DNA from: an uncultured Armatimonadota bacterium
Lineage (GTDB): Bacteria > Armatimonadota > Fimbriimonadia > Fimbriimonadales > Fimbriimonadaceae
Assembly (NCBI GenBank): GCA_903833215.1
Contig: CAILEM010000153.1
Coordinates: 212,996 to 276,995 of the forward strand
Direction: 5' to 3'
Length of the DNA: 64,000 bases
Shown here in pieces: positions 27,319 through 35,460 of this stretch (positions are counted from its first letter, which is position 1; every line of letters begins with the position of its first letter). The notes under the pieces were generated by a model that saw only the letters and a program-made list of their open reading frames with translations, did not search any database and was not told where the DNA came from. The translations under genes were made by a program, and so were the position numbers.

Positions 27319-28161
27319 CTATGCCTCGGCAAAAACGGTTTGCTTAATCCCAATCTCCTCACATAAGCGAAGGAGGTCGGGGATCGGAATCCCTTGTGCT
27401 TTTTCGCCCGCAGGCAAATTCATGAACTCGTAACGAGCTCCCGTTTCAGCGTATTCGATCAGGTCGCAGGCTTTTTGGACCGAGCCAGAATATCGGGCGA
27501 TCGTTCCATGACACGCCCAAACGATGACTCTGTGTTTATGGGAGAGTTCGAGCGTTGCACGCATCAAGGAATCGGAGCCGGGTGCTAAAAGTGGGGCTAC
27601 CCCGATGCCATCGTACAGCATGTGAATCAATTCAGGGTGCCAACGCAGAATTCGCTTGTTCATGCCCATCGTATCTCGACAACCATCCGTGTGGCTAAGG
27701 AAGGTGAGATGCAGGGGCTGAGCATGAATCACCGTATGAATCTCTCCAGTTTTTGCAGCGTGATGTTGGTGTAGCGCCAAATGCGTGTTCAGCTCGGAGG
27801 TGGGTTTTTCAAACATTCGGGATGGGCTGGCATGAACTCGTAACGCATTTCCCCGATCAAGAACTTCTACCAGCGCAACATTGGCTTCGGTCGAAGACTG
27901 CAATTCTCTTAGCCGACGCCCAGAACCCGTCACCGCGATCCATGCGCCAGCCAACTCCGGAACTTCCACTGGGGAGGGCATTTCCCAATTGTCTGAAAAG
28001 CGACCATCGGGTGTCGTATTCCTTGCGTATAGCACCGAAATGTTTCCCGCCGCCCCTTCTGAGGCCTCGATGTTTGATAACCGCGTACCGGCGGTTGCGA
28101 TGGAAGTGCAGATATCGTCGAGGGTCTCAAACGCATGTTGCGAAGCTGAAAGATGGACCAT
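27319..28161 (-). CDS. rhaD: Class II aldolase, RhaD-like (rhamnulose-1-phosphate aldolase family)
   Basis: 280 residues. RhaD cleaves L-rhamnulose-1-P to dihydroxyacetone-P and L-lactaldehyde using a zinc ion. Matches include EGAAGNISV, ITVTGSGRRLRELQ (read as AVTGSGRRLRELQ), KPTSELNTHLALH, YDGIGVAPLLAPGSDSLM and VIVWACHGTIARYSGS. In Escherichia coli RhaD the zinc site includes an H-x-H pair (MHCHATN). Here the aligned stretch is IHAQPLHL, so the second His appears replaced by Gln and another His lies three residues later. This could be a variant zinc site or a changed substrate. No rhamnose isomerase or kinase is nearby. Confidence 0.75.
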   Translation of the reverse strand: MVHLSASQHAFETLDDICTSIATAGTRLSNIEASEGAAGNISVLYARNTTPDGRFSDNWEMPSPVEVPELAGAWIAVTGSGRRLRELQSSTEANVALVEVLDRGNALRVHASPSRMFEKPTSELNTHLALHQHHAAKTGEIHTVIHAQPLHLTFLSHTDGCRDTMGMNKRILRWHPELIHMLYDGIGVAPLLAPGSDSLMRATLELSHKHRVIVWACHGTIARYSGSVQKACDLIEYAETGARYEFMNLPAGEKAQGIPIPDLLRLCEEIGIKQTVFAEA

Positions 28162-28257
28162 GTTCTCCTTTTATATTGAGGCTACCTCGGCCACGACTCT
28201 TCTGAGCAGGTGATTGTTCCCTCGCCAAAGTTAGCTCAATGGAAGTAGGATGGAGCG

Positions 28258-30000
28258 GTGTCGACATTGATGTTGCTCGCCCCTTTGTTGTTGCTTCCAG
28301 CAACGATTCCGACGCCACTTCCCTCTGGACGGGCGATGGTCAAACGAATATTGTTTCTGGGTGATAGCATCACTTACTCGGGCGGTTATGTCGATCGAAT
28401 CGACGAGTATTTCCATCGCACCCACCCGAAAGACCATCCGCTCATCGTCAATCTCGGTTTGCCGAGTGAGACCGTTTCTGGACTGACAGAGCCCGGCCAC
28501 GCCGGTGGCGCCTTTCCGAGACCCGATCTGCACGAGCGACTGGATCGAGCCCTCGCCAAGTTCAAACCCGAGCTAGTCATCGCCTGCTATGGAATGAATG
28601 ACGGCATCTATCATCCTTTCAACGAAGAGCGATTTGAGAAATATCAGCAGGGCATTCTCTGGCTCGGCGCACAAGTAGCCCGTGCCGGGGCCAATTTCTG
28701 TTTGCTGACACCGCCGCCCTTTGATCCTCAGCCGGTGAGAGGCGACCTCTGGCCAGCAGGGAAAGGCACTTATCCATCTGGACACACCTATGAAGGGTAC
28801 GACGAGGTGCTTTCACGCTACTCTCGTTGGCTTGTTTCCCAAAGATCGAAAGGGTTGCGCGTGATCGATATTCACACACCACTCAACGCATACCTGTCTC
28901 TTCGACGAAAGACCGATCCAAAGTTTGCTTTCTCAGGAGACGGCGTTCACCTCGACGCCATCGGACACAATTTGATCGCGCGCGAAATCCTTAAGGACTG
29001 GAAGGTGCCAGAGGGCGACCTTCCTCCCATCGAACAACCTCAGTTGCCAGCGAGGGAAACCCATGCCTACTGGCGCTTCGTGAACATCATTCATGAGAGG
29101 CAGATGTTGCTGCGAGATGCGTGGTTAAGCAACGTCGGTCACAAACGTCCGGGACTTCCGCAAGGATTGCCACTTGGCACTGCTCAAGAATCGGCCAAGC
29201 AGTTTGATGCCAGCCTTGCCTCCTTCTCATCACAAGTTCCACCGGTCTTTCCGGGACCTCGTACTGACTATCATGGATTCGATCGATTTGACTTTGACGT
29301 CGATGGAATCTCAGTCATCGTTGTCAATCCGAAGGAGATCGATTCAAAGGCAAATCGTCCCTGGATTTGGAGAGCGGAATTCTTCGACCACAGACCGGAA
29401 CTTGACTTGGCTCTTTTGAACAAGGGCTTTCACTTGGTTTATATGAATGTCGGGAATACATTTGGCGCGCCGTCCGCAATGAGACACTGGGATGCGCTCT
29501 ACAACTTGTTAACCAAGACGTACGGTCTCTCTCGAAAGCCCACACTTGAAGGCCTATCACGTGGAGGGCTATACATCTATAACTGGGCGGCAAAACATCC
29601 GAACTGCGTATCTGTACTCTATGGCGATAACCCGGTGTGCGATTTCAAGAGTTGGCCAGGCGGTAAGGGCACAGGCCCAGGAAGTCCTGGCGATTGGCAG
29701 AAGCTCCAGGCGGACTATGGATTCACATCAGAGGCGCAGGCCTTTGCGTATAAGTTCAATCCCATCGACAACCTCGCCGCACTGGCAAAGGCCAAAGTTC
29801 CGATTATCCATTGCGCGGGAGACGCTGACGAAGTCGTCCCCTATGCTGAAAACACAGTCGTTCTAAAACAGAGATATGAAAAGCTTGGCGGCCAGATCAA
29901 GGTGATCGTGAAGCACGGATTCAAACATCATCCCCACGGCCTTGACGATCCTACTCTGTTGGTTGATTTCATCTTAGCGCACACAGACCTCAGATCCTAA
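28258..30000 (+). CDS. SGNH/GDSL esterase fused to an alpha/beta hydrolase
   Basis: 580 residues. A GTG start follows AGGA by eight bases and opens a hydrophobic signal (LMLLAPLLLLPATIPTP). The first half (about 28-255) is an SGNH hydrolase: GDSITYSGG with Ser37, LPSETVSGL, CYGMNDG and the Asp/His block SGDGVHLDAIGH. The second half (about 340-580) is an alpha/beta hydrolase: nucleophile elbow GLSRGG with Ser434, acid in CAGDADEVVP and a His-rich GFKHHPHGLDDP. Both triads look intact, so the protein may deacylate two positions on a decorated glycan, for example acetyl or feruloyl esters. It is divergent from the aldolase gene. Confidence 0.85.
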   Translation: MSTLMLLAPLLLLPATIPTPLPSGRAMVKRILFLGDSITYSGGYVDRIDEYFHRTHPKDHPLIVNLGLPSETVSGLTEPGHAGGAFPRPDLHERLDRALAKFKPELVIACYGMNDGIYHPFNEERFEKYQQGILWLGAQVARAGANFCLLTPPPFDPQPVRGDLWPAGKGTYPSGHTYEGYDEVLSRYSRWLVSQRSKGLRVIDIHTPLNAYLSLRRKTDPKFAFSGDGVHLDAIGHNLIAREILKDWKVPEGDLPPIEQPQLPARETHAYWRFVNIIHERQMLLRDAWLSNVGHKRPGLPQGLPLGTAQESAKQFDASLASFSSQVPPVFPGPRTDYHGFDRFDFDVDGISVIVVNPKEIDSKANRPWIWRAEFFDHRPELDLALLNKGFHLVYMNVGNTFGAPSAMRHWDALYNLLTKTYGLSRKPTLEGLSRGGLYIYNWAAKHPNCVSVLYGDNPVCDFKSWPGGKGTGPGSPGDWQKLQADYGFTSEAQAFAYKFNPIDNLAALAKAKVPIIHCAGDADEVVPYAENTVVLKQRYEKLGGQIKVIVKHGFKHHPHGLDDPTLLVDFILAHTDLRS

Positions 30001-30021
30001 TCCCACAGCAGCGAGCAACGC

Positions 30022-30101
30022 GTAGGGAAGAGGCGTGCCTCGCTACTTGCTATTTAGTTAGGCAACCCAAATTTGGGCTGGTACGGCACGCCTGCCCCAC
30101 C
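30022..30101 (+). repeat. Hairpin repeat element, copy 1
   Basis: About 80 bp opening with GTAGGGAAGAGGCGTGCC and closing with GGCACGCCTGCCCCACC, so the ends are inverted copies. The centre is a perfect palindrome CCCAAATTTGGG (30066-30077). The left arm contains CGCTACTTGCTAT, shared with the third copy at 40.7 kb. It occupies the gap between convergent genes. Confidence 0.85.
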
Positions 30102-30122
30102 ACGACCAGCACATTTGTGTGG

Positions 30123-30199
30123 GTAGAGAACGTGCCTAGATATACTTTGATAGGTGTTTTAACGCAAATTTGCGTTAGCACGGCACGCCCTGCCCCTAC
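30123..30199 (+). repeat. Hairpin repeat element, copy 2
   Basis: The same element repeated about 100 bp downstream of copy 1. It opens with GTAGAGAACGTGCC, has the central palindrome AACGCAAATTTGCGTT (30161-30176), and closes with GGCACGCCCTGCCCCTAC. The left arm is more diverged than in copy 1; the right arm is nearly identical. Confidence 0.85.
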
Positions 30200-30211
30200 A
30201 GAACTTAGCAT

Positions 30212-30781
30212 TCAATCCTTCGGGAAATTCGAATCCTTTATGAGAGCTTCGATCTGCTGCCAATGATATTTGTTGTGTTGAACGGTCGCGTCTAGGTAAG
30301 CAATCACCGACGGTCGCGCATTGCCGGCTGGAGAAGAAACGCGCAATCCCCTCAGCTGTTTCTCATCGGCAAAGTTGAGGACGATCTCAAACGCGTCGAA
30401 CTCCTCATAGAGTTTTTCAACCAAGTGATGAGGAGAGCCATGGTGTTCCACCGGGATGAATATTCGGGGAACGGGAAGTTTAAAACGTGCGCCCGGGCTC
30501 AGAAGTTGAACAACAAGGCGATCACTGAACGAGTAGGGGAGCTCTTGGGTCTTTTCATCGCCGGCAGGTGGTGCCGCCAAAAGCACTCTCATAAAGGCCG
30601 GACTCGTTGCCACATGGACCTTAATGAGGTGATCCAACACCAAAGCAATCGACCACGTCTTGGCGTCGGGAGACCAACGCAATTGGGAATCAGAAAGCTG
30701 GTCAAGCTTGTCATGGCAAGCTTGGATAAGGGAGCGTTGTCGATGAGCGATGATCTCTAGTTGATGTCGAAGCGTAGCCAT
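30212..30781 (-). CDS. DinB-superfamily protein
   Basis: 189 residues, a four-helix bundle of the DinB/YfiT type. The metal-binding His set is visible: His51 in VLDHLIKVH, and His169 and His173 in QHNKYHWQQIEALI. WSPDAKTWSIALVLDHL is typical of the family start. DinB proteins include thiol transferases and many of unknown role. It stands alone, convergent with the SGNH hydrolase and separated from it by two hairpin repeats. Confidence 0.85.
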   Translation of the reverse strand: MATLRHQLEIIAHRQRSLIQACHDKLDQLSDSQLRWSPDAKTWSIALVLDHLIKVHVATSPAFMRVLLAAPPAGDEKTQELPYSFSDRLVVQLLSPGARFKLPVPRIFIPVEHHGSPHHLVEKLYEEFDAFEIVLNFADEKQLRGLRVSSPAGNARPSVIAYLDATVQHNKYHWQQIEALIKDSNFPKD

Positions 30782-30859
30782 CTGCTTGTCTCCAAGTAGC
30801 CGACAATCGGTTCTACGTATGAGACGGGTCCTGGCGTTGCAAAAGTTGGAATCTGAGGC

Positions 30860-32440
30860 TTAAGACTCGGCTGCAACCTGAATATGGAATTCAAGCCGTA
30901 CTTCGTAAGGCCTTGGCCAAGGCAGCCAAGCTTTCGCTCCATCGATTCCTGTAAACCGATACTGGCTCTCGCCTACCGAGAAAGTGCGATTCAGGAATCC
31001 CTGTTCAAAGAATGTTCTCAACTGTCGAAGAAGATCTCTCGCTACGTAAGTGTTGACCTCGTCCCACTCATCTCCGTAGATCTCTTCATGATGGTCGGGT
31101 TCGATCAAAGCGTAGGCAGATGGCCTTGTGTACTTGTGATAAGCGTAATCGTTGACAAAGCGGTGGATCAAAAATTCGCGTTGAGCAACCTCCCTTGTCA
31201 GAGGATCAACTGTAGATCGCTTCGCAAGAAGGTAAACATTTGCGGCTGGAATGCTGGTTCCGATGGTGTTTCCTGCGGTATTCCAGCCCGCATACGAGAG
31301 TAGCCGCATGAGCCGACCTTGCTGCCAAAGGACGCTAAACAGGGCAGGATCACCAGTGCCGTCATCGCCGAGATTGATATCTGCAACGGCGACGGGTAAT
31401 CCCTTATCGAGGTCTGCCTTCATGTGATCGATGAAGTCTCGGAACGGGATATCTTTGCGCTTGGGGGTATTTAGATAGAGCGTGTAGTCATAAACCCCAT
31501 CCGGTCCTACGGGTCGGGCTCCACTAGCAAGTAACTGCTGCGAAAGACTATCTTCGATCTTGATCGACTCAAAGTTGGCAAATTGCTTTCGAGCATCATC
31601 ATCGGAATAGATGACTCGCACTTTCGGTGTCCACTTGGCTTCTCTCAGAAGGGCTCGACTGAGCAAAACGCTTGAATTCTGGTCGACACCTTCGCAGAAG
31701 TACACCTTGAAGCCTAAATCGGATTGGCGTACAAGCTGCTTTAGCTCCTTCGTTTCCTTAACATGCGGTCCATAAGTGCGGGCGTCATCTTGGCCGATGA
31801 CGAGAAAGTCGATACAGGAGTCGTTGGCCATCTGCACCAGCTTCTTCTGGATGTCGTGGTTTCGCTCCCTTGTTTGCTCGTATTGATCGATATCTTCTTT
31901 GGGGATTGATCGACGAACTTCGATCAGATTCTGTCGAAAATCCGGGTTTGGGTCTCGTTCGACACGATCCTTGAGTTCTTCATAGCGGGCAATTTTGAGC
32001 CTAACTTTCGAGGCCTTACGCGTCGCAGTCGGCGTAAGCCGCATGGTCGCACTAAAGAGATAGAGCTTAACTCGGGGATTTTTTCGTTTGATATCCACGA
32101 GCCGTTGGAGCCTGCGCATTGCAACGACGGTAGACACATCATAGACTCGCGATGCAATCAGCCCACCGTAGCAAATCATGTCGGTGCTGACGATGAGCGA
32201 CGACACATCCTTAAGGCTTTGATCTTCAAGCCAATCGAGTATCCGGTCAGGGTTACCCTGAGTGGTAAATCGTCCGAGTGCCTCATAGGTAGGCATCCGA
32301 ACCTCCACTCCGTCGATCTTTCCAATCAGCTGGGCAAATTGACCAGCGGCAGGACGGCTATCAAGAGGTACGAGTAAGATCCGTTCTGCACGCGCTACTA
32401 CCGCCACCATCACCAGCAGCAGACAAACGAACGACCTCAT
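30860..32440 (-). CDS. DUF4127-family exported protein
   Basis: 526 residues from the ATG at 32440, which gives a clean signal peptide (SFVCLLLVMVAVVARAE); an upstream start would add 14 residues. The mature N-terminus RILLVPLDSRPAAGQF and DMICYGGLIASR, IGQDDARTYGPH, YFCEGVDQNSSVLLSR, and PVAVADINLGDDGTGD fit DUF4127, a family of unknown function seen in Firmicutes and Armatimonadota. Its start is 59 bp downstream of pstA on the same strand, so it may be co-transcribed with the phosphate-transport genes. Confidence 0.8.
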   Translation of the reverse strand: MRSFVCLLLVMVAVVARAERILLVPLDSRPAAGQFAQLIGKIDGVEVRMPTYEALGRFTTQGNPDRILDWLEDQSLKDVSSLIVSTDMICYGGLIASRVYDVSTVVAMRRLQRLVDIKRKNPRVKLYLFSATMRLTPTATRKASKVRLKIARYEELKDRVERDPNPDFRQNLIEVRRSIPKEDIDQYEQTRERNHDIQKKLVQMANDSCIDFLVIGQDDARTYGPHVKETKELKQLVRQSDLGFKVYFCEGVDQNSSVLLSRALLREAKWTPKVRVIYSDDDARKQFANFESIKIEDSLSQQLLASGARPVGPDGVYDYTLYLNTPKRKDIPFRDFIDHMKADLDKGLPVAVADINLGDDGTGDPALFSVLWQQGRLMRLLSYAGWNTAGNTIGTSIPAANVYLLAKRSTVDPLTREVAQREFLIHRFVNDYAYHKYTRPSAYALIEPDHHEEIYGDEWDEVNTYVARDLLRQLRTFFEQGFLNRTFSVGESQYRFTGIDGAKAWLPWPRPYEVRLEFHIQVAAES

Positions 32441-32499
32441 TGAGCTAATAAAATACCCTGCTATCCCAGGGTTAGGCCCCAATAAGGCTGATCCATGCG

Positions 32500-33375
32500 C
32501 TACCTCCGCAACCGTGAGCGTGCCCGAAGGTAAATTGCGGCAGAATTCAGAACGAGCAAAGCGATCATTAGAACCAAGATCGCTGTGGCTGCTACTTGGT
32601 TGAACCCTTCTTTGGCATCGCCAGCCCAGTCAAATATCTTGATGGGTAAGACAGTGTAATGATCGCTAACCCGCTGGGGCGCTCCTGCGACATAGGCAGC
32701 GGCTCCAACAACAATGAGAGGCGCCGTTTCGCCAATCGCGCGTGAAATGGACAGGATAATTCCCGTAAAGATCCCCGGGGCGGCAGAGGGCAAGACTTGG
32801 TGAAAAATCGCCTGCCAATAGGTTGAGCCAAGTGCCAAGGAACCATCTCGGTACCCTTTCGGAACTGCACGAAGGGCCTCCTGGGTTACGATGATCACCA
32901 TCGGCAGGATAAGAAGGCTCATGGTAAGCGCCCCCGACAAGACGCTCTCCCGAAAAGAGAGCCAACGCACAAAGACAGCCAGCCCCAGCATTCCGTACAC
33001 AATCGAGGGCACCCCAGCGAGATTGGCGATGTTAAGCTGAATGAACTCCGACAAGCGGCTCTTTCTTGTATTGAACTCTTCGAGGTAAATCGCAGCAGCG
33101 ATTCCCGTTGGGACGGCAATGGCTGTGGTCAATGCCATGACGTAGGCGCTACCAGCAATCGCGGGCCAAATTCCTGTTTTCCCAGGACGGGATGAGAGGC
33201 TCGAGCGGATGAAAGTCAGGCTGAGTCTCCCCATTCCATCGACAAGGATTTTGTAGAGAAATAGAACCAGGATCAGAACGCCGATCGATGCGGCAAAAAA
33301 GCATAGCGTCTGAAAAATCCGATCCGCTCGTTTGCGCCTGGCCAGACGCTTTCTCGCCGCGATATCAACGATCAT
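32500..33375 (-). CDS. pstA: Phosphate ABC transporter permease PstA
   Basis: 291 residues with about six transmembrane helices. The binding-protein-dependent permease loop lies near residues 170-220 (EALRAVPKGYRDGSLALGST, then QVLPSAAPGIFTGIILSISRAIGETAPLI), with the family's GETAPL motif. It forms the inner-membrane channel with PstC. Its start overlaps the pstC stop by four bases (ATGA). The ATPase gene pstB, usually next, is not here. Confidence 0.94.
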   Translation of the reverse strand: MIVDIAARKRLARRKRADRIFQTLCFFAASIGVLILVLFLYKILVDGMGRLSLTFIRSSLSSRPGKTGIWPAIAGSAYVMALTTAIAVPTGIAAAIYLEEFNTRKSRLSEFIQLNIANLAGVPSIVYGMLGLAVFVRWLSFRESVLSGALTMSLLILPMVIIVTQEALRAVPKGYRDGSLALGSTYWQAIFHQVLPSAAPGIFTGIILSISRAIGETAPLIVVGAAAYVAGAPQRVSDHYTVLPIKIFDWAGDAKEGFNQVAATAILVLMIALLVLNSAAIYLRARSRLRR

Positions 33376-34298
33376 GAATACACCTGCCGGAACTTCTTAA
33401 CGAGGCGCGTTGCGACAAGATTCATTACCATCGTGAAGCCGAACAACGTAATCCCAACTGCAAATATTGAGTTGTAGCGAACGGTTCCGACACCTGCATC
33501 GCCCTTACTCGTCGAAACGATATAGGCAGTCATCGTCTCAATTGCTTTGGCCGGGTTGAAGGCGAGGGTCGGATTTGAGCCTGCAGCGAGGGTCACCGCC
33601 ATCGTTTCGCCAAGTGCTCGAGAAAGGGCAAGGATAAACGATGCCATGATCCCCGAGAGCGCTCCCGGCACGACGATTTTAGTTGTGACCTCCATCTTCG
33701 TCGCGCCTAGTCCATAGGCACCTTCTCGAAGAGCGCGTGGAACTGCCGAAATCGCATCTTCGCACAGCGACGAAACGAGAGGAAGGATCATTATCCCAAC
33801 CACGATCGCACCCGAGAGAGCGTTGGAACTTTGGATTTGGGGGAGAACGTGCCGGAGCAGTGGGGTTACGAAAAAAAGACCGAAATATCCGTAGACCACT
33901 GTTGGAATGCCAGCAAGCAATTCAAGCGTGGGTTTCAGGAAATTCCTTAGTTTTAACGGCGCATATTCACTCAGGAAGATCGCGCTGAGTAACCCGAGTG
34001 GCACTGCGAAAAGTCCAGCACCCACCGTAATGATTAGGGTGCCCACGATCAGAGGCAGGATGCCAAATTTCCCCGGTTCCGGCGTTGGCTGCCACACTGT
34101 TCCAGAGAAGAACTCTGCAGGGCTAACTTCCTGAAAGAAAGGGATCGACTGACTGATGAGGACCGTGATGATGCCTATGGTGGTCAGAACCGACACGAGC
34201 GCACATAGGAAGCAAATCCACTTCACTACTGCTTCACTCACACCGCGGATTCCGAATGTACGCCGATAGCGTGCCGAGGTAGAAAGCTTCAAGCTCAT
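33372..34298 (-). CDS. pstC: Phosphate ABC transporter permease PstC
   Basis: 308 residues with about six transmembrane helices. Characteristic parts are FFSGTVWQPTPEPGKFGILPL, ELLAGIPTVVYGYFGLFFV, EDAISAVPRALREGAYGLGAT, and ALSRALGETMAVTLAAGSNP. It pairs with PstA to move phosphate across the inner membrane. ATGA overlaps link it to pstS upstream and pstA downstream, so the three are translated together. Confidence 0.95.
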   Translation of the reverse strand: MSLKLSTSARYRRTFGIRGVSEAVVKWICFLCALVSVLTTIGIITVLISQSIPFFQEVSPAEFFSGTVWQPTPEPGKFGILPLIVGTLIITVGAGLFAVPLGLLSAIFLSEYAPLKLRNFLKPTLELLAGIPTVVYGYFGLFFVTPLLRHVLPQIQSSNALSGAIVVGIMILPLVSSLCEDAISAVPRALREGAYGLGATKMEVTTKIVVPGALSGIMASFILALSRALGETMAVTLAAGSNPTLAFNPAKAIETMTAYIVSTSKGDAGVGTVRYNSIFAVGITLFGFTMVMNLVATRLVKKFRQVYS

Positions 34299-35341
34299 TC
34301 TCGATTCCCCTTCCCTTGACCTGCCTTCGAATAGAGGTCGACTAACCTGGCTCCAGGTGCAAGATGAGCGAAAACCGTACCGGTTTGCTCGGCAAGAACG
34401 CGGGCAACCACCGCATCATGTAATTCCTTCGGCAGACCAACGTAACTCGACTCCCGCACATCCTTATCACCAACACCCCCTAGCGCGAATTGAACAAAGG
34501 CTTTCACTTGGGGCTTCAGATCATACGATCTCTTGCTGACATACAGGAATAGCGGCCTTGAGAGTGGGGCATACGCTCCGCTTGCAATCGTATCGGCTGA
34601 TGGAGTGATGGGTCCTCGGCCCGCATCAACAGGAACGACACGCACCTTGTCTCGATTCTGCTCGTAGTAGTTGAAGCCGGCGTATCCGATTGCATATTTC
34701 TCACCCGCAATCGCCTGAATAATAGTGTTGGGCTCCTGGTCCTTTTGGCAATCTTCCCTGAGATCGTCCCGCTTACGGTTAATGGTTTCAGTGAAATATT
34801 CATAGGTCCCGTGGTTATCGGTTGGGCTATGAAAAACGATCTTCTCGTGAGGGAAATTGGGGCGGATATCGCTCCAGTACGTTACAAGACTCTGCTGGTT
34901 CCAAGCCCTCTTCAGTTCAAGTGTCGTGAGCGAGTCAACCCAATCATTCTCTGGATTCACGATGATTGAAACCCCGTCGTAAGCAATCGGAATCTCGATG
35001 TAGTCAATGGCTTTGGATTTGAGTGCGGCATCTTCTTCCGGTTGAATCGGCCTTGAGGCGGTGGCGATGTCTATCTCGCCTCGCTCAAATTTCTGGAAGC
35101 CGCTACCGGTGCCCGACTTGTTCACGGTCGGATTACTACCCGGATGGTCGTGTGCGAAATCTTCGGCAATCGCCTCTACGATCGGAAATACAGTAGAACT
35201 TCCATCGATGGTCAACGTTGTTGCATCGAAATAATGTGCTCGGCTGGGTTCACTGAATTCTTGTCTGCAGCCGCAAGTGAGAATGCAAATGCCGATTGAG
35301 AGCGAAATCGCTCCAACCACCAAAACCAAATGCCTCATCAT
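34295..35341 (-). CDS. pstS: Phosphate-binding lipoprotein PstS
   Basis: 348 residues from the ATG at 35341 (GAAG lies about seven bases upstream); a TTG twelve codons earlier is less likely. A lipoprotein signal peptide ends at ILTCGCRQE. The substrate-binding fold shows TIDGSSTVFPI, VNKSGTGSGFQKFERGEIDIATASRPI, YDGVSIIVNPENDW, and IGYAGFNYYEQN. It captures phosphate outside the cytoplasm for PstCA. A Pho-box-like element lies about 50 bp upstream. Confidence 0.94.
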   Translation of the reverse strand: MMRHLVLVVGAISLSIGICILTCGCRQEFSEPSRAHYFDATTLTIDGSSTVFPIVEAIAEDFAHDHPGSNPTVNKSGTGSGFQKFERGEIDIATASRPIQPEEDAALKSKAIDYIEIPIAYDGVSIIVNPENDWVDSLTTLELKRAWNQQSLVTYWSDIRPNFPHEKIVFHSPTDNHGTYEYFTETINRKRDDLREDCQKDQEPNTIIQAIAGEKYAIGYAGFNYYEQNRDKVRVVPVDAGRGPITPSADTIASGAYAPLSRPLFLYVSKRSYDLKPQVKAFVQFALGGVGDKDVRESSYVGLPKELHDAVVARVLAEQTGTVFAHLAPGARLVDLYSKAGQGKGNRE

Positions 35342-35392
35342 TCCATCGCTTCGCACTGTTTCCGCGTCAAAAAACAAACCTACCGATTGTCT

Positions 35393-35410
35393 ATTAAGCG
35401 TTTGTTAAGA
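35393..35410 (-). promoter_or_regulatory. Pho-box-like direct repeat upstream of pstS
   Basis: Read toward pstS, CTTAACA and CTTAATA start 11 bp apart (TCTTAACAAACGCTTAATA). This matches the cyanobacterial-type Pho box (PyTTAAPyPy heptamers with 11-bp period) better than the enterobacterial one. Two further TTAA cores at 35414 and 35422 extend the cluster toward the divergent gene at 35461. A TAGGTT about nine bases past the repeat could serve as the -10. Confidence 0.65.
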
Positions 35411-35460
35411 AGCTTAACCCGTTAAGTTCGACGGATGCATCCGGAACCGGATAAACTGCT

